Both the position numbers and the translations under genes were made by a program. The notes below the pieces were generated by a model that was not told the DNA's origin, ran no database searches, and worked only from the letters and a program-made list of their open reading frames with translations. DNA of 64,000 nucleotides. Source: Vibrio sp. Y2-5 (GTDB lineage Bacteria > Pseudomonadota > Gammaproteobacteria > Enterobacterales > Vibrionaceae). The DNA lies in NCBI RefSeq assembly GCF_014596725.1, contig NZ_JACVEG010000007.1:141571-205570 (forward strand), in the 5' to 3' direction. This document shows positions 35,314 through 47,536 of the stretch, piece by piece (within the stretch, counting starts at the first letter, position 1; each line of letters starts with the position of its first letter).

Positions 35314-36906
35314 TTAGTGGCGGAAATGGCGCATACCCGTAAAGATCATCGCCATGCCGTGTTCGTCTGCTGCTGCAATTACTTCGTCATCGCGCATTGA
35401 GCCACCCGGTTGAATTACGCACTTAATGCCAGCTTCTGCAGCAGCGTCGATACCATCGCGGAATGGGAAGAATGCGTCAGAAGCCATTACGCTACCTGCA
35501 ACTTCAAGACCTTCGTCTGCCGCCTTGATGCCTGCAATTTTAGCTGAGTATACGCGGCTCATTTGGCCTGCGCCGACACCAATTGTCATATCGCCTTTTG
35601 CGTAAACAATCGCGTTTGATTTCACGTATTTTGCAACTTTCCAGCAGAATAGGGCATCTTTCAGCTCTTCTTCAGTTGGTTGACGTTTAGAAACCACTTT
35701 CAGGTCATCAAGTGAAACCATGCCTTGGTCGCGGTCTTGAACAAGAAGGCCGCCGTTAACGCGTTTAACATCAAAGCCAGTTGTTTGCGTTGACCATTCA
35801 CCACACTCTAGTAGACGAACGTTTTTCTTCGCTGCGACAACTTCAATCGCTTCAGCAGAAACTTTTGGCGCGATGATCACTTCAACGAATTGACGCTCAA
35901 CAATCGCGGATGCGGTTTCTGCATCTAACTCTTGGTTAAATGCGATGATGCCGCCAAATGCTGATGTTGGGTCAGTTTGGTAAGCGCGGTTGTAGGCTTC
36001 AAGAATATCTTTACCTAGTGCTACACCACATGGGTTCGCGTGTTTTACGATCACACATGCTGGTTCAGCGAACTCTTTAACACACTCTAGCGCAGCATCT
36101 GTATCTGCGATGTTGTTGTAAGAAAGCGCTTTACCTTGAATTTGCTTAGCTGTAGAAACAGACGCTTCTTGCGGATTCGCTTCAACATAGAAAGCCGCTG
36201 CTTGGTGGCTGTTTTCACCGTAGCGCATGTCTTGTTTCTTCTCGAACTGCATGTTGAATGTGCGAGGGAATTTACTCTCTTCATCACCTTCTTTGTTCTC
36301 ACCGTAAGATGGAACCATAGTGCCGAAGTAGTTCGCGATCATGCCGTCGTATGCCGCTGTGTGCTCGAATGCTGCGATAGCTAGGTCAAAACGAGTAGCA
36401 AGTGTCAGAGATTTTTCGTTCGCATCCATTTCAGCAATAACGCGGTCGTAATCTGAAGCGTTAACTACGATAGTCACATCTTTATGGTTTTTCGCTGCAG
36501 AACGAACCATTGTTGGACCACCGATATCGATGTTTTCAACAGCATCTTCCAGCGTACAACCTTCTTTCGCGACTGTTTCAGCGAATGGGTAAAGGTTAAC
36601 AACGACCATATCGATAGGGTTGATACCATGAGTAGCCATGATTTCATCATCTTGGCCGCGACGACCTAATACGCCACCATGAACTTTCGGGTGTAGCGTT
36701 TTTACTCGCCCGTCCATCATTTCCGGAAAACCGGTGTAGTCTGAAACTTCAGTTACAGCGATGCCTTTTTCAGCAAGCAGGCGAGCGGTACCGCCAGTAG
36801 ATAGGATATCGACACCGCGCTGTGCTAGCGCTTGGGCGAACTCAACGATACCAGTTTTATCTGAAACACTGATCAGTGCGCGGCGAATTGGACGAGCGTT
36901 ACTCAT
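35314..36906 (-). CDS. purH: Bifunctional AICAR formyltransferase/IMP cyclohydrolase
   Basis: PurH performs the last two steps to IMP. ATG 36906 ([19 protein letters not shown]) gives 530 residues, the usual length; an open frame extends 66 bases further upstream but lacks family sequence. The N-terminal MGS-like cyclohydrolase domain has [11 protein letters not shown] and [13 protein letters not shown]; the formyltransferase domain has [10 protein letters not shown] and the C-terminal [11 protein letters not shown] and IQPGGSMRD segments. Upstream are a PurR-like site and a leader hairpin. Confidence 0.97.
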   Translation of the reverse strand: MSNARPIRRALISVSDKTGIVEFAQALAQRGVDILSTGGTARLLAEKGIAVTEVSDYTGFPEMMDGRVKTLHPKVHGGVLGRRGQDDEIMATHGINPIDMVVVNLYPFAETVAKEGCTLEDAVENIDIGGPTMVRSAAKNHKDVTIVVNASDYDRVIAEMDANEKSLTLATRFDLAIAAFEHTAAYDGMIANYFGTMVPSYGENKEGDEESKFPRTFNMQFEKKQDMRYGENSHQAAAFYVEANPQEASVSTAKQIQGKALSYNNIADTDAALECVKEFAEPACVIVKHANPCGVALGKDILEAYNRAYQTDPTSAFGGIIAFNQELDAETASAIVERQFVEVIIAPKVSAEAIEVVAAKKNVRLLECGEWSTQTTGFDVKRVNGGLLVQDRDQGMVSLDDLKVVSKRQPTEEELKDALFCWKVAKYVKSNAIVYAKGDMTIGVGAGQMSRVYSAKIAGIKAADEGLEVAGSVMASDAFFPFRDGIDAAAEAGIKCVIQPGGSMRDDEVIAAADEHGMAMIFTGMRHFRH

Positions 36907-36948
36907 GCTTCCATTTTCCTTTAATTCATGGAGTTGATACGAAAGGTG

Positions 36949-37007
36949 TTTGCCAAAACTGTTCATGGGCAATGATGATTCATTACAGCTTGGTCAGTTT
37001 TGGTAAA
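36949..37007 (-). promoter_or_regulatory. Inverted repeat in purH leader
   Basis: Arms of 13 bases with one mismatch (36949-36961 and 36995-37007, core CCAAAACTG/CAGTTTTGG) lie 43 to 101 bp upstream of the purH ATG, between the likely promoter and the gene. It would form a leader RNA hairpin. No match to a known riboswitch was recognised. Confidence 0.4.
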
Positions 37008-37053
37008 GACCCTATATCTGTATCAATAGTCTTCCAGATTTCGGATGGCGCGT

Positions 37054-37097
37054 ATTCTAACCAATTTATTACAAAAGATCTCGCGCAATCGTTTGGC
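37054..37097 (-). promoter_or_regulatory. purH: Probable purH promoter with PurR-like operator
   Basis: GCGCAATCGTTTGGC (37083-37097) resembles the PurR box ACGCAAACGTTTGCG with about three differences. A -10-like TAGAAT (minus strand, 37054-37059) lies beyond it toward purH. The 389-bp gap 36907-37295 holds only these, the leader hairpin and the chemoreceptor terminator. Confidence 0.45.
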
Positions 37098-37263
37098 ATG
37101 GGGAAAATAAACTCTAAAAACAGGTTTTTCAAGAGAAAAAAGTAACGAAGAGGTAAATAAAGTAAGTTATTTCTAGTAGGGAAGTGGGAGTGGATTGAGC
37201 CGTTGATATTGTAGTCAGAAAATAAGATATAGATGTGTTAATAAGTAAAAGCTTGATGTGAGG

Positions 37264-37290
37264 AAGAAAAAAGTGGGCACTTGCCCACTT
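37264..37290 (-). terminator. Terminator after chemoreceptor gene
   Basis: AAGTGGGCA (37271-37279) pairs with TGCCCACTT (37282-37290). On the minus strand the stem is followed by TTTTTTCTTCC. It begins 6 bp after the stop codon. Confidence 0.85.
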
Positions 37291-37295
37291 CCCCT

Positions 37296-38936
37296 TTAAA
37301 CCTTAAATACAGAAAAGCTGTGAGTTAGACGTTGCCCGTTTTCTTGTAGCTGCTCGCTTGCTGCCGTGACTTGCTCTGCCTGAATGGCCGCTTGAGCACT
37401 GTGATCGGCTATCAGAGTGAGGTTACGGCTGATTTCATCTGTTGCCAAAGATTGCTGGGCACTGGCTTCGGCGATATGTTCATTCAATTGCAGGATTTGT
37501 CGAATCTGTTGATCAATATCATCCAATGCTTGTTGAGCTTTTTCTGCCTGTTCCTGAGTACCTTTCGATTGTAGCTGAGTTTCGTCCATTGACGCGCTCA
37601 CCTGATGTGCTCGGTCTTGTAACCCTGCGATGATCTGTTCTATTTGTTGGGTGCTGCTCTGGGTGCGAGTTGCCAGTGAACGGACCTCATCAGCAACCAC
37701 CGCAAAACCTCGCCCTTGCTCGCCTGCACGTGCTGCTTCAATGGCTGCGTTGAGAGCCAGCAGGTTAGTTTGTTCTGCTACGCCGTAGATCACCTCAAGT
37801 ACCGCGCTTACTTGCTGAATCTCTTTGGCTAAGGCTTGGGTGTTGCTGTCGGTAGCGGTAAGTCTTTCTGATAGTGAATCCATATAAACGGATACTTGAT
37901 GGATTACATCACGCCCTTGCTGGCTCTTCTCATTAGCGGTTTGAGCTGCAATCGCCGCATTTTGTGCCGCGTTAGCCACTTCCTGATTGCTGGAGTGAAG
38001 TTGGTTCATAGCAGAAGCAACGGTATCCACCGATTGCTGTTGTTCCATTGCCTTACCCGCCGCATTTTGAGCGACATGAGTCAGCTCAAGTGCTGAATCG
38101 GTCACTCCATCAGTCACCGGTACAATATCCAGCACTATATGACGAAGCTTATGAGTAAACTGGTTGAAGGCTTGAGCGATACGCGACAGTTCGTCTTTGC
38201 CTGATGCATCAAGTTGTTTGGTAAGATCTCCTTCACCTTTAGCGATATCTTCCATCGCCTGCAATGTCGCAACACATGGTTTGGTAATACTTAGACCGAT
38301 CAAATACGCAAGAGTCAACATAGCTACCAGTACGATGGCTAAGCCAGTAAATACACTTTGCAGACGTTGCCAAACCAAAGCGTTTACATCATCAATATAA
38401 ACCCCTGAACCTACAATCCAGCCCCACGGTTCAAACAACTTAACGTAAGAGACTTTTTCAACGTCGGTGTCTGAACCTGGTTTAGGCCACATGTAATAAA
38501 CCGTTCCTTCGCCCTGATCACGGGCAATGTTCGCCATTTCGACAAATAAGGCTTTGCCTTGCGGATCTTTCACCGCAGAAAGATTTTTACCATCGAGTTG
38601 AGGTTTAAATGGGTGCATGACCATTGTCGGGGTCATATCATTCATCCAGAAGTAGTCTTCTTCTCCATAACGCAACTGGGCTACGGCTTGTTTGGCTTGG
38701 CCTTGAGCTTGTTGTTCACTCAAGGTTCCTTGAGTCTGGAGTTGATAGAAGTGGTTGAGTAGAGAGTGGGTGTTTTCAACCAAATGGCGAGTTTGTGTTT
38801 GTTTAGCTTTTATTAGGTCACTTTGATAATCCTGCACCATTACCATAAGAGGAAACAGAAGGAACAGAGTGATCATTCCACTAAGCAGGTATAAGCGAGC
38901 ACGGATGCTGATTCGGCGTAAAGAGACAAAAATCAT
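37296..38936 (-). CDS. Methyl-accepting chemotaxis protein with sCache sensor
   Basis: ATG 38936 has a strong AGGAG site 8 bp upstream; an upstream frame extension lacks one. The 546-residue receptor has an N-terminal membrane helix, a periplasmic single-Cache domain (about 40-185; [37 protein letters not shown]), a second helix, a HAMP domain and a signalling domain with the hairpin tip [20 protein letters not shown]. sCache receptors sense small organic acids and similar ligands; the ligand here is unknown. It is a single gene with its own terminator. Confidence 0.93.
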   Translation of the reverse strand: MIFVSLRRISIRARLYLLSGMITLFLLFPLMVMVQDYQSDLIKAKQTQTRHLVENTHSLLNHFYQLQTQGTLSEQQAQGQAKQAVAQLRYGEEDYFWMNDMTPTMVMHPFKPQLDGKNLSAVKDPQGKALFVEMANIARDQGEGTVYYMWPKPGSDTDVEKVSYVKLFEPWGWIVGSGVYIDDVNALVWQRLQSVFTGLAIVLVAMLTLAYLIGLSITKPCVATLQAMEDIAKGEGDLTKQLDASGKDELSRIAQAFNQFTHKLRHIVLDIVPVTDGVTDSALELTHVAQNAAGKAMEQQQSVDTVASAMNQLHSSNQEVANAAQNAAIAAQTANEKSQQGRDVIHQVSVYMDSLSERLTATDSNTQALAKEIQQVSAVLEVIYGVAEQTNLLALNAAIEAARAGEQGRGFAVVADEVRSLATRTQSSTQQIEQIIAGLQDRAHQVSASMDETQLQSKGTQEQAEKAQQALDDIDQQIRQILQLNEHIAEASAQQSLATDEISRNLTLIADHSAQAAIQAEQVTAASEQLQENGQRLTHSFSVFKV

Positions 38937-39154
38937 AAAGCCACTCCTTGTAATACGGCAATTCGGGCTAGCAAACTGAATAATGAATTGTGTTGTTAAC
39001 ATTAATGTAACAATGTGGCTTTTGATTTGTATATGAGACTAAAGGATAAAAAAGTAAAAACTGTTGGTAAGATCTAACAATTATTAGTTGAAATTTGGCG
39101 TGGGTGTTGTAATGAGAATTTGATGGTGGGAGAAAGGCTTTGGCAATGATGCAA

Positions 39155-39188
39155 TAAAAAAGCTCAACTATTTCTAGCTGAGCTTTTT
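39155..39188 (-). terminator. Terminator after fis
   Basis: AAAAGCTCA (39158-39166) pairs with TGAGCTTTT (39179-39187), with A/T tracts on both flanks. On the minus strand a TTTTTTATT run follows. Confidence 0.8.
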
Positions 39189-39213
39189 AAATTCAATTAG
39201 TTAGCACTTTCTA

Positions 39214-39510
39214 TTAGTTCATGCCGTATTTTTTAAGTTTCTTACGAAGAGTGCCGCGGTTGATACCCATCATAGTTGCTGCGCGAGTTTGGTTACCGCG
39301 AGTGTACTGCATGATTGTATCTAATAGTGGCTGTTCAACTTCCGCTAGAACTAACTCGTATAGTTCTGTTACTTCTTGGCCATTTAACTGAGCAAGATAG
39401 TTTTTAAGAGATGCTTTAACGGAATCACGTAGTGGCTTTTGCGTGATTTGGTCTTGTGAAGTTACTGTAGTTACTGTTAAAGCTTCTGAAGTCAGATTTT
39501 GTTCGAACAT
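39214..39510 (-). CDS. fis: DNA-binding protein Fis
   Basis: The 98-residue protein is almost the E. coli Fis sequence in its C-terminal half: [37 protein letters not shown], the helix-turn-helix. Fis is a nucleoid protein and activator of rRNA promoters, and is highest in early growth. It follows dusB with a 23-bp gap, the conserved dusB-fis operon in which regulation occurs at the dusB promoter. Confidence 0.98.
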   Translation of the reverse strand: MFEQNLTSEALTVTTVTSQDQITQKPLRDSVKASLKNYLAQLNGQEVTELYELVLAEVEQPLLDTIMQYTRGNQTRAATMMGINRGTLRKKLKKYGMN

Positions 39511-39533
39511 ATTCGGTCTAGCTCTTCTCTTAA

Positions 39534-40502
39534 TTATGATGCAACGTTATCAAAATAACCTTCAAGCGCTTCCAATTGCAGCGATGCTGCCTCTATGGCG
39601 TTGAAGGTACGGCGAAACTCACTCGCTTCTTCATGTTCTTTTAAGTACCAACCCACGTGCTTACGCGCGATTCGTGGCCCCAAATACTCTCCATAGAAAC
39701 CATGCAGAGCTGTCACATGACCAAGCATAATACTTTTCACTTCCTCAAGAGGAAGGTCGGGCATTGTGGTGCCGTTTTCCAAATAGTGTCGGATTTCCTG
39801 GAAAATCCACGGACGACCTTGGGCAGGACGTCCAATCATTAAAGCGTCAGCGCCTGTGTACTCAAGCACATATTTGGCTTTCTCCGGAGAATCGATATCA
39901 CCGTTAGCGATAACCGGAATAGTGATTGCCTCTTTCGCCGCTTTAATGCTGTCGTATTCGGCCTCACCTTTGTACATACACGCTCGCGTTCTCCCGTGGA
40001 GTGCTAATGCCTGTATGCCGCAGTTTTCGGCTAATTGAGCGATGTAGACACAGTTTTTATTGTCTGTATCCCAGCCAGTACGGGTTTTGAGTGTCACTGG
40101 GACATCCACCGCATCTACCACCGTTTTTAAAATCTCTTCTATGAGATCTGGAAAACGAAGTAGTGCAGAGCCGGCTAGCTTCTTATTCACTTTTTTCGCT
40201 GGGCAGCCCATGTTGATGTCGATGATTTGCGCACCGTTTTCAACACTGAATTGAGCCGCATCAGCCATAAGCTGTGGATCACTTCCCGCAATTTGTACCG
40301 AACGAATGCCCGATTCGCCTTCATGTACCATACGGTTTTTTGATTTATCGGTATTCCACAGTGCAGGGTTGGAAGACATCATTTCACTGACGGCCATTCC
40401 TGCACCATATTGAAGACACAACTCACGAAAAGGTCTATCAGTGACACCTGCCATAGGGGCAACGATAAGATTGTTCTTAAGTTGATAATTTCCGATCTTC
40501 AA
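39534..40502 (-). CDS. dusB: tRNA-dihydrouridine synthase B
   Basis: DusB is a flavoenzyme that reduces uridines in the tRNA D-loop. TTG 40502 gives [19 protein letters not shown] and 322 residues, the family length; a longer frame to 40529 lacks similarity at its start. Motifs: [13 protein letters not shown] (FMN site), [11 protein letters not shown] with the catalytic Cys and LHGRTR. It is first gene of the dusB-fis operon. Confidence 0.96.
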   Translation of the reverse strand: MKIGNYQLKNNLIVAPMAGVTDRPFRELCLQYGAGMAVSEMMSSNPALWNTDKSKNRMVHEGESGIRSVQIAGSDPQLMADAAQFSVENGAQIIDINMGCPAKKVNKKLAGSALLRFPDLIEEILKTVVDAVDVPVTLKTRTGWDTDNKNCVYIAQLAENCGIQALALHGRTRACMYKGEAEYDSIKAAKEAITIPVIANGDIDSPEKAKYVLEYTGADALMIGRPAQGRPWIFQEIRHYLENGTTMPDLPLEEVKSIMLGHVTALHGFYGEYLGPRIARKHVGWYLKEHEEASEFRRTFNAIEAASLQLEALEGYFDNVAS

Positions 40503-40641
40503 AACGTCTTCACAGCTTAGTACCAGCAAGGGCGCGCATTTTACGCATTTTTTTACTGCGTGAAAAGACTAATATTTGAGCATTTACAAATTGTTTTTGT
40601 AAATAGTCCAATTTTCAATCAATTAAGCAGATAACTTATCT

Positions 40642-41529
40642 TTAGCTTAATTTCTGTCCAGAGATTCTGCACCACTCATTGAGCTCCACAATAGGGTCAA
40701 CTCGCAGTTCATCTCGGTAGTAGTTGGCGACGTCTTCGGCTTGAGTATCTAGCACGCCAGACATTGCTAACAGACCATTTGGTTTCATAAGCCCTTTGAT
40801 GACGCCAGAAAGTTCGCGCAGAGGGCCGGCAAGAATATTGGCGACAACCACATCAGCAACCAAACCTTCTGGCTGGTCTTGCGGCAGATAGACTTCGATT
40901 TGGTCTTCAACGCCGTTACGACCAGCATTGTCTTTAGAAGCAAGCAGAGCTTGAGGATCAATATCGATACCGATAACTTTTGCTGCGCCGAGTTTGATCG
41001 CCGCAATAGCTAGGATGCCAGAGCCACAACCGAAATCGATGACGGTTTTGCCGCTTAAATCGAGGGACTCAAGCCATTCAAGACACAGTGCTGTGGTTGG
41101 GTGAGTACCTGTACCGAATGCAAGACCCGGATCGAGCATTACGTTCACAGCACTTGGATCAGGAACATCACGCCAGCTTGGGCAAATCCATAAGCGTTCA
41201 CCGAACTTCATTGGGTGGAAGTTGTCCATCCATTCACGTTCCCAGTCTTTATCTTCAATCTGTTCAACTTTATGTGCAAAGCCTTCAGGAAGAAGCTGGC
41301 TGTCGCGAATTTGGCTGATGATGAGTGCGGTATCCACTTCAGCGTCGTAGAGAGCTAGTACGTCTGTATCACCCCATAAGCGAGTTTCACCCGGTAAAGG
41401 TTCGAATACTGGGGTATCTTTTGCATCTAGGAAAGTGACGGATAACGCGCCAGTCTCTTCCATTAGCATATCGCTAATTTGTTCGGCGTTTTCATTAGTC
41501 GCGTTAAGCTTAATTTGAATCCAAGGCAT
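40642..41529 (-). CDS. prmA: Ribosomal protein L11 methyltransferase
   Basis: PrmA trimethylates L11. ATG 41529 ([17 protein letters not shown]) gives 295 residues, matching E. coli; the frame upstream of it has no similarity. The SAM site is [15 protein letters not shown], with [10 protein letters not shown] and VANILAGPL further on. It lies between accC and dusB on the same strand, the usual order. Confidence 0.97.
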   Translation of the reverse strand: MPWIQIKLNATNENAEQISDMLMEETGALSVTFLDAKDTPVFEPLPGETRLWGDTDVLALYDAEVDTALIISQIRDSQLLPEGFAHKVEQIEDKDWEREWMDNFHPMKFGERLWICPSWRDVPDPSAVNVMLDPGLAFGTGTHPTTALCLEWLESLDLSGKTVIDFGCGSGILAIAAIKLGAAKVIGIDIDPQALLASKDNAGRNGVEDQIEVYLPQDQPEGLVADVVVANILAGPLRELSGVIKGLMKPNGLLAMSGVLDTQAEDVANYYRDELRVDPIVELNEWCRISGQKLS

Positions 41530-41651
41530 GTTATTGCTCTCTTCGTACTTTATGTTGGCGCAGAGTTTACTCTCGCGATGATGCTGCTGCAACTTTGTTC
41601 GTTAATGACGGTCATCACAAAAAAAAGCCACAAAAGAAAAATCACAGAAAT

Positions 41652-41680
41652 AAAAATGCCCACCGAAGTGGGCATTTCTT
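41652..41680 (-). terminator. Terminator after accBC
   Basis: AAATGCCCAC (41654-41663) and GTGGGCATTT (41668-41677) form a 10-bp stem with loop CGAA. On the minus strand a TTTTTATTTC tail follows. It lies 13 bp beyond the accC stop. Confidence 0.88.
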
Positions 41681-41692
41681 TCTGTTTGTCTA

Positions 41693-43042
<1,350 letters not shown>

Positions 43043-43056
43043 AGAAAAGGCCTCTA

Positions 43057-43515
43057 TTATTCGATAACAACAAGTGGTTGGTCGAATTCAACAGGTTGAC
43101 CGTCTTCAAGTAGGATCGCAGTAACAACACCAGATTTGTCTGATTCGATTTGGTTCATCATTTTCATCGCTTCAACGATACATAGAGTATCGCCAACAGA
43201 CACTTTTTGACCCACTTCGATGAATGGTTTTGAATCTGGACTTGGAGAGCGGTAGAACGTACCAACCATTGGAGAAAGAACGCTATGACCTGCTGGCGCA
43301 CTTGGCTCTGCAGATGCCGCTGGAGCTGTAGGAGCAGGTGCCGCTACTGGTGCAGGTGCAGCTACAGGAGCTGGTGCAGCATAGTGAATTGGAGCTGGCG
43401 CAGCAACACCGTGACGACTGATTCGTACCGACTCTTCGCCTTCTGAAATTTCTAATTCAGCGATGCCTGATTCTTCAACTAACTCGATTAGCTTCTTGAT
43501 TTTACGAATATCCAT
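43057..43515 (-). CDS. accB: Biotin carboxyl carrier protein of acetyl-CoA carboxylase
   Basis: The 152-residue protein has an N-terminal [17 protein letters not shown] segment, a long Ala/Pro linker with repeated APAPVA units (about 38-76), and a biotinyl domain with the EAMKMM signature, biotinyl Lys118. It leads the accBC operon. AccB levels autoregulate the operon in E. coli; nothing in this upstream stretch shows that here. Confidence 0.97.
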   Translation of the reverse strand: MDIRKIKKLIELVEESGIAELEISEGEESVRISRHGVAAPAPIHYAAPAPVAAPAPVAAPAPTAPAASAEPSAPAGHSVLSPMVGTFYRSPSPDSKPFIEVGQKVSVGDTLCIVEAMKMMNQIESDKSGVVTAILLEDGQPVEFDQPLVVIE

Positions 43516-43576
43516 TGTTTCTTTTCTCTTTTATCTTGTTGAGTAAGACAATCCGTTAGGACTGCAGAGTGTTTGG

Positions 43577-44026
43577 TTACTTTGCCTGCAGAGCTTTGAT
43601 TGCTGCAGATAAAGCAAATTCATAACCTTGTGCGCCCAGACCACAAATTACTCCTTGTGCCTTATCGGACAAGTAAGAGTGATGGCGGAATGGCTCACGA
43701 GCATGCACGTTCGACAAATGCACTTCGATAAACGGAATGGCAACGCCGAGCAAAGCGTCACGAATAGCGACACTTGTGTGCGTAAATGCTGCTGGGTTGA
43801 TAATAATGAAATCCACATTTCCATGAGCCTGATGAATAGCTTCTATCAACTCATATTCGCGATTAGATTGAAGATGTTCCAACTCAACGCCTGCTTTTTC
43901 TGCATTTTCACGCAACGTCGTGACAATGTGTTCTAAGGTGTTAGAACCATAATGTGTCGGCTCACGTAAACCTAAAAGGTTTAGGTTGGGGCCGTTTAGG
44001 ACAAGAATGCGTGATTTGGCAGCCAT
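43577..44026 (-). CDS. aroQ: 3-dehydroquinate dehydratase, type II
   Basis: AroQ turns 3-dehydroquinate into 3-dehydroshikimate in the shikimate pathway. The 149-residue protein has [21 protein letters not shown] (with the catalytic Tyr), [16 protein letters not shown], and [17 protein letters not shown] with the catalytic His. It lies directly upstream of accB, the usual gammaproteobacterial order aroQ-accB-accC. Confidence 0.97.
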   Translation of the reverse strand: MAAKSRILVLNGPNLNLLGLREPTHYGSNTLEHIVTTLRENAEKAGVELEHLQSNREYELIEAIHQAHGNVDFIIINPAAFTHTSVAIRDALLGVAIPFIEVHLSNVHAREPFRHHSYLSDKAQGVICGLGAQGYEFALSAAIKALQAK

Positions 44027-44469
44027 TGTGTCGTTATCTTCCTCTAATGTGGAGCGAATCGGAGATTCTTGGAAATCTTCTCGTATTCGACACTATTTTT
44101 TGTCAAAAATTCGTAGAAATTTTCAAATTGACCAAGATTATAGCTAATTCACAGCAAATGGCAGCAAATTACTGGTCTTATCACTTTTATTTGGCTTTTA
44201 AGTATAGATGAAATGGAAGGAACAGCACACAGTAGGCCGATCCATAAGCCTTTCATTCTTTTATGAGCAAGCCAATATCAGATTTGTCTGAAAATTCAGA
44301 ATATTGTTATTAATCTGATATTCAAGACTCAATCAGAAACTATAGTTTATGAATTCGGCTTTAAAAAGTGTTCTTACACTCAAGTCAGTGGTGTATCCGA
44401 AGAACAATATTGTTGGATGGAGTTAGACATCTATGCCAACGGTTTCTTCGTTATTAAGGTATTTAAAAA
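44027..44469. other. Divergent intergenic region between aroQ and an exported-protein gene
   Basis: This 443-bp gap must hold both promoters. Apart from the nested inverted repeats at 44274-44322 I see no RNA gene or coding frame. It is AT-rich, with several possible -10 words. Confidence 0.6.
44274..44322. promoter_or_regulatory. Nested palindromes upstream of exported-protein gene
   Basis: AATATCAGATT (44274-44284) and AATCTGATATT (44312-44322) are a perfect 11-bp inverted repeat. Inside lies a second, TCTGAA-AA-TTCAGA (44287-44300). This could be a double operator or a cruciform; no known regulator motif was recognised. Confidence 0.5.
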
Positions 44470-45270
44470 ATGAAAATAGCCTCATTCATATCGGTAGCAA
44501 CGTTAATTCTTGCAAGTTCAGCGCAAGCAGCACCGAGCTCAGATATTAAAGATAATGAATCTAAGTTAGCGGATGACCCAACCAAGGTAGTGACCAAAGT
44601 GGGTGTGTCTTATGCTAACAACTATGATTTTAATGACTCTAACGTCTCTCTTTCCGGTTCATTAGCGTTTGATCCTGCTAGAAAGATTAATGTTCGACTT
44701 AATTCAGATGCGAGTGAATGGCGTGTGGGTGGCTCTTGGTTATTTCCAGTTGGTATCTTGAACTTTAACTTTGGTAAGAATGAATACACTAACGGAGCAA
44801 CACAAACGAATTACAGTGTGGGTACCTTTATTCCTATGAGTTTATTTGGTATTGAACCTTTGGGTGTTCAGTTGTTCCCAATGGCGGGTTACACCTACAA
44901 CGATGGTGAGTCTCCTCGTTGTGATGGTAACAGCGCTAGTGCATGTTCAGAGGTGAACTTCGTGGGTACGCCAAGTGCTGAGAATGGCTTTTATATGGCA
45001 GACTCAGCGGGTAGTAGTGGCTATGTCGGTGCATTTGGTTTGAAACCACTATCTCAAGAAGTGACATTAATGGGCTTTGCTGCGGGGACTTATGGTTCTG
45101 AAAACGATGAAGGTGAAAACTACAAAGGATACTTCCTTGGTGGTGGCGTTAGCTATCTGGCAAATAAGAACCACTCATTCAGCTTGATGAGTTTTCTAAT
45201 GGACAACAACACTTACTTAGATGAAGCCGATAAACGTGTTATTGCGTCATACACCTACCAATTTAACTAA
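44470..45270 (+). CDS. Exported beta-barrel-like protein of unknown function
   Basis: The 266-residue protein has a clear signal peptide (MKIASFISVATLILASSAQA, cleavage before APSS). The mature part alternates short polar and aromatic strands (VGVSYANNYDF, VSLSGSLAFD, WRVGGSWLFP, NYSVGTFIP) and ends in ASYTYQFN, as in small outer-membrane beta barrels. A CDGNSASAC segment may form a disulfide loop. I do not recognise the family. It ends at a terminator shared with acs. Confidence 0.7.
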   Translation: MKIASFISVATLILASSAQAAPSSDIKDNESKLADDPTKVVTKVGVSYANNYDFNDSNVSLSGSLAFDPARKINVRLNSDASEWRVGGSWLFPVGILNFNFGKNEYTNGATQTNYSVGTFIPMSLFGIEPLGVQLFPMAGYTYNDGESPRCDGNSASACSEVNFVGTPSAENGFYMADSAGSSGYVGAFGLKPLSQEVTLMGFAAGTYGSENDEGENYKGYFLGGGVSYLANKNHSFSLMSFLMDNNTYLDEADKRVIASYTYQFN

Positions 45271-45325
45271 TCGAGTGAAGTTGACGAGACTAATATTGAG
45301 ATAAGTATTGATGTCGAGACAAAGA

Positions 45326-45349
45326 AAAGCCCCAGCGAATTGGGGCTTT
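45326..45349. terminator. Bidirectional terminator between exported-protein gene and acs
   Basis: AAAGCCCCA (45326-45334) and TGGGGCTTT (45341-45349) form a 9-bp stem between the two convergent genes. The plus strand continues CTACTTTT and the minus strand TCTTTGTC. Confidence 0.8.
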
Positions 45350-45378
45350 CTACTTTTAGACTTTAGCTGTGTGTTTGG

Positions 45379-47328
45379 TTACACCAGTTCGGCTTTCTCT
45401 GCGATTAGTTTATCGACAACACTTGGATCCGCTAGGGTCGAGGTATCACCCAAGTTTCCGGTATCACCAGTAGCAATCTTACGTAGAATACGACGCATGA
45501 TTTTACCTGAACGTGTTTTAGGTAGTGCATCTGTCCAGTGAAGCACATCTGGTGTTGCGATAGGGCCAATCTCTTTACGCACCCAGTCTTTCACTTCTTT
45601 GTGCAGTTCCGCTGTTGGATACACACCATCATTGAGCGTGATGTAAGCGTAAATTGCTTGGCCTTTAATGTCGTGAGGTACACCAACTACAGCTGCTTCA
45701 GCAATTTTCTCGAATGCGACTAGAGCCGATTCGATCTCAGCCGTACCCATGCGGTGACCGGATACGTTGAGTACGTCATCCACACGACCGGTGATCCAGT
45801 AATAACCGTCTTCATCACGGCGAGCACCGTCACCAGTAAAGTACATGCCTTTAAAGGTAGAGAAGTAGGTTTGCTCAAAACGTTCGTGGTCACCATACAC
45901 GGTACGCATTTGACCCGGCCAAGAGTCAAGAATGACTAGGTTACCTTCAGCTGCACCGTCCACGATTTCACCCATGTTATCAACTAGCGCAGGTTGCACC
46001 CCGAAGAATGGACGAGTCGCTGAGCCCGGTTTCAAGTCTGTAGCGCCCGGAAGTGGGGTAATCAAAATACCGCCAGTTTCTGTCTGCCACCAAGTATCCA
46101 CAATTGGAGATTTCTCGTTACCTATGGTCTTGTAGTACCACTCCCAAGCTTCTGGGTTAATTGGTTCACCTACAGAACCCATAATGCGTAAGCTATTTCG
46201 ATGAGTATCTTTTACTGCTTCATCGCCTTTTGCCATTAGAGCGCGAATCGCGGTTGGTGCTGTATAAAGGATATTAACTTGATGCTTATCGACAACTTGG
46301 CTCATACGGTTTGTATCAGGGTAATTTGGTACGCCTTCAAACAGAATGGTTTTGGCGCCGTTCGCCAGTGGTCCGTAAATTAGATAAGTATGACCGGTAA
46401 TCCAGCCCACATCCGCAGTACACCAGAAAGTTTCGCCCGGCTGGTAGTCAAAGACGTATTTAAACGTCATGGTTGCGTAAACAAGGTAGCCGCCTGTGGT
46501 GTGAAGTACGCCTTTGGGTTTACCTGTAGAACCAGAGGTGTAAAGGATGAACAGAGGGTCTTCTGCTTTCATCTCTTCAGGAGGACAGTCAGCCGACACT
46601 TTTGCTGTTGCTTCATGCCACCAAACGTCACGATGATCGTGCCAAGCAACTTCGCCATCAGTACGTTTAAACACAATCACTTTGCTGATGTTTTTGATTT
46701 CAGGGTTAGTCAGTGCTTCGTCGACGTTTTTCTTCAGTGGTACTGCACGACCACCGCGAACACCTTCATCGGCAGTGATAACAAGTTTCGCGTTAGAGTC
46801 GATGATACGACCTGACAGAGCTTCTGGAGAGAAGCCGCCAAATACAACAGTATGGACAGCACCAATACGTGTACAAGCCAGCATCGCGACGGCCGCTTCT
46901 GGAACCATTGGCATGTATAGACAGACAACATCACCTTTGCGAATACCTTGCTCTTTCATGGCGTTCGAGAAACGACAAACTTGCTCATGCAGTTCTTTAA
47001 AGGTCAGAGTCTTGTCTTCTTCTGGGTTGTCTCCTTCCCAGACAATAGCTACGTCATCACCACGTTCAGCAAGATGGCGGTCGATACAGTTTGCAGAAAC
47101 GTTTAGTGTGCCATCTTCAAACCAGCGAATATCAACATGTCCTGTGTCAAAAGAGGTCTGTTTCACTTTAGTGAATGGTTTAATCCAATCCACAATCTTA
47201 CCGTGCTCGCTCCAAAAACCTTCAGGATCTGAAACTGACTGCTGGTACATGGCTAGGTAAGTGTCATTATCCGCATGCGTGTGAGATTTAATATTTTCTT
47301 TTACCGGATAAATGTGGGCTTCACTCAT
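45379..47328 (-). CDS. acs: Acetyl-CoA synthetase
   Basis: Acs activates acetate to acetyl-CoA via acetyl-AMP, the uptake arm of the acetate switch. The 649-residue protein has the AMP-binding signature [19 protein letters not shown], and the C-terminal [13 protein letters not shown] with the Lys that is acetylated in other Acs enzymes. Length matches E. coli Acs (652). In V. cholerae this gene is controlled by CrbS, whose gene lies about 4 kb away here. The upstream region has a 14-bp palindrome. Confidence 0.98.
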   Translation of the reverse strand: MSEAHIYPVKENIKSHTHADNDTYLAMYQQSVSDPEGFWSEHGKIVDWIKPFTKVKQTSFDTGHVDIRWFEDGTLNVSANCIDRHLAERGDDVAIVWEGDNPEEDKTLTFKELHEQVCRFSNAMKEQGIRKGDVVCLYMPMVPEAAVAMLACTRIGAVHTVVFGGFSPEALSGRIIDSNAKLVITADEGVRGGRAVPLKKNVDEALTNPEIKNISKVIVFKRTDGEVAWHDHRDVWWHEATAKVSADCPPEEMKAEDPLFILYTSGSTGKPKGVLHTTGGYLVYATMTFKYVFDYQPGETFWCTADVGWITGHTYLIYGPLANGAKTILFEGVPNYPDTNRMSQVVDKHQVNILYTAPTAIRALMAKGDEAVKDTHRNSLRIMGSVGEPINPEAWEWYYKTIGNEKSPIVDTWWQTETGGILITPLPGATDLKPGSATRPFFGVQPALVDNMGEIVDGAAEGNLVILDSWPGQMRTVYGDHERFEQTYFSTFKGMYFTGDGARRDEDGYYWITGRVDDVLNVSGHRMGTAEIESALVAFEKIAEAAVVGVPHDIKGQAIYAYITLNDGVYPTAELHKEVKDWVRKEIGPIATPDVLHWTDALPKTRSGKIMRRILRKIATGDTGNLGDTSTLADPSVVDKLIAEKAELV

Positions 47329-47394
47329 TACAAATTCTCCTTGTGAATACGGCGATCACCTTGATGGCGTTTAAAACGTCCAACAAGGAAATTC

Positions 47395-47408
47395 GTTATA
47401 GCTATAAC
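47395..47408 (-). promoter_or_regulatory. acs: Perfect 14-bp palindrome in the acs promoter region
   Basis: GTTATAGCTATAAC lies 67 bp upstream of the acs ATG and contains -10-like words in both directions. Just beyond, the minus strand has two direct TGTGA words about 15 bp apart, which are CRP half sites without a proper partner. It may be the -10 region, an operator, or both. Confidence 0.4.
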
Positions 47409-47536
47409 TCTTAGTCACAGCGGCAAGTTTCACAATTAGACTTTAGGATAAATGCGGTTTGTTGAAGGATAAATAAAACGGAATTTAGTTGCTAAGGGCG
47501 TTTGTTTTATCAGGTCGTAGCGTGACAAATCAGACT

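Noticed and set aside
36907..36972. Upstream extension of purH to 36972
   Set aside because: The extra 22 residues have no resemblance to PurH, and the sequence includes one arm of the leader inverted repeat. ATG 36906 matches the family start.
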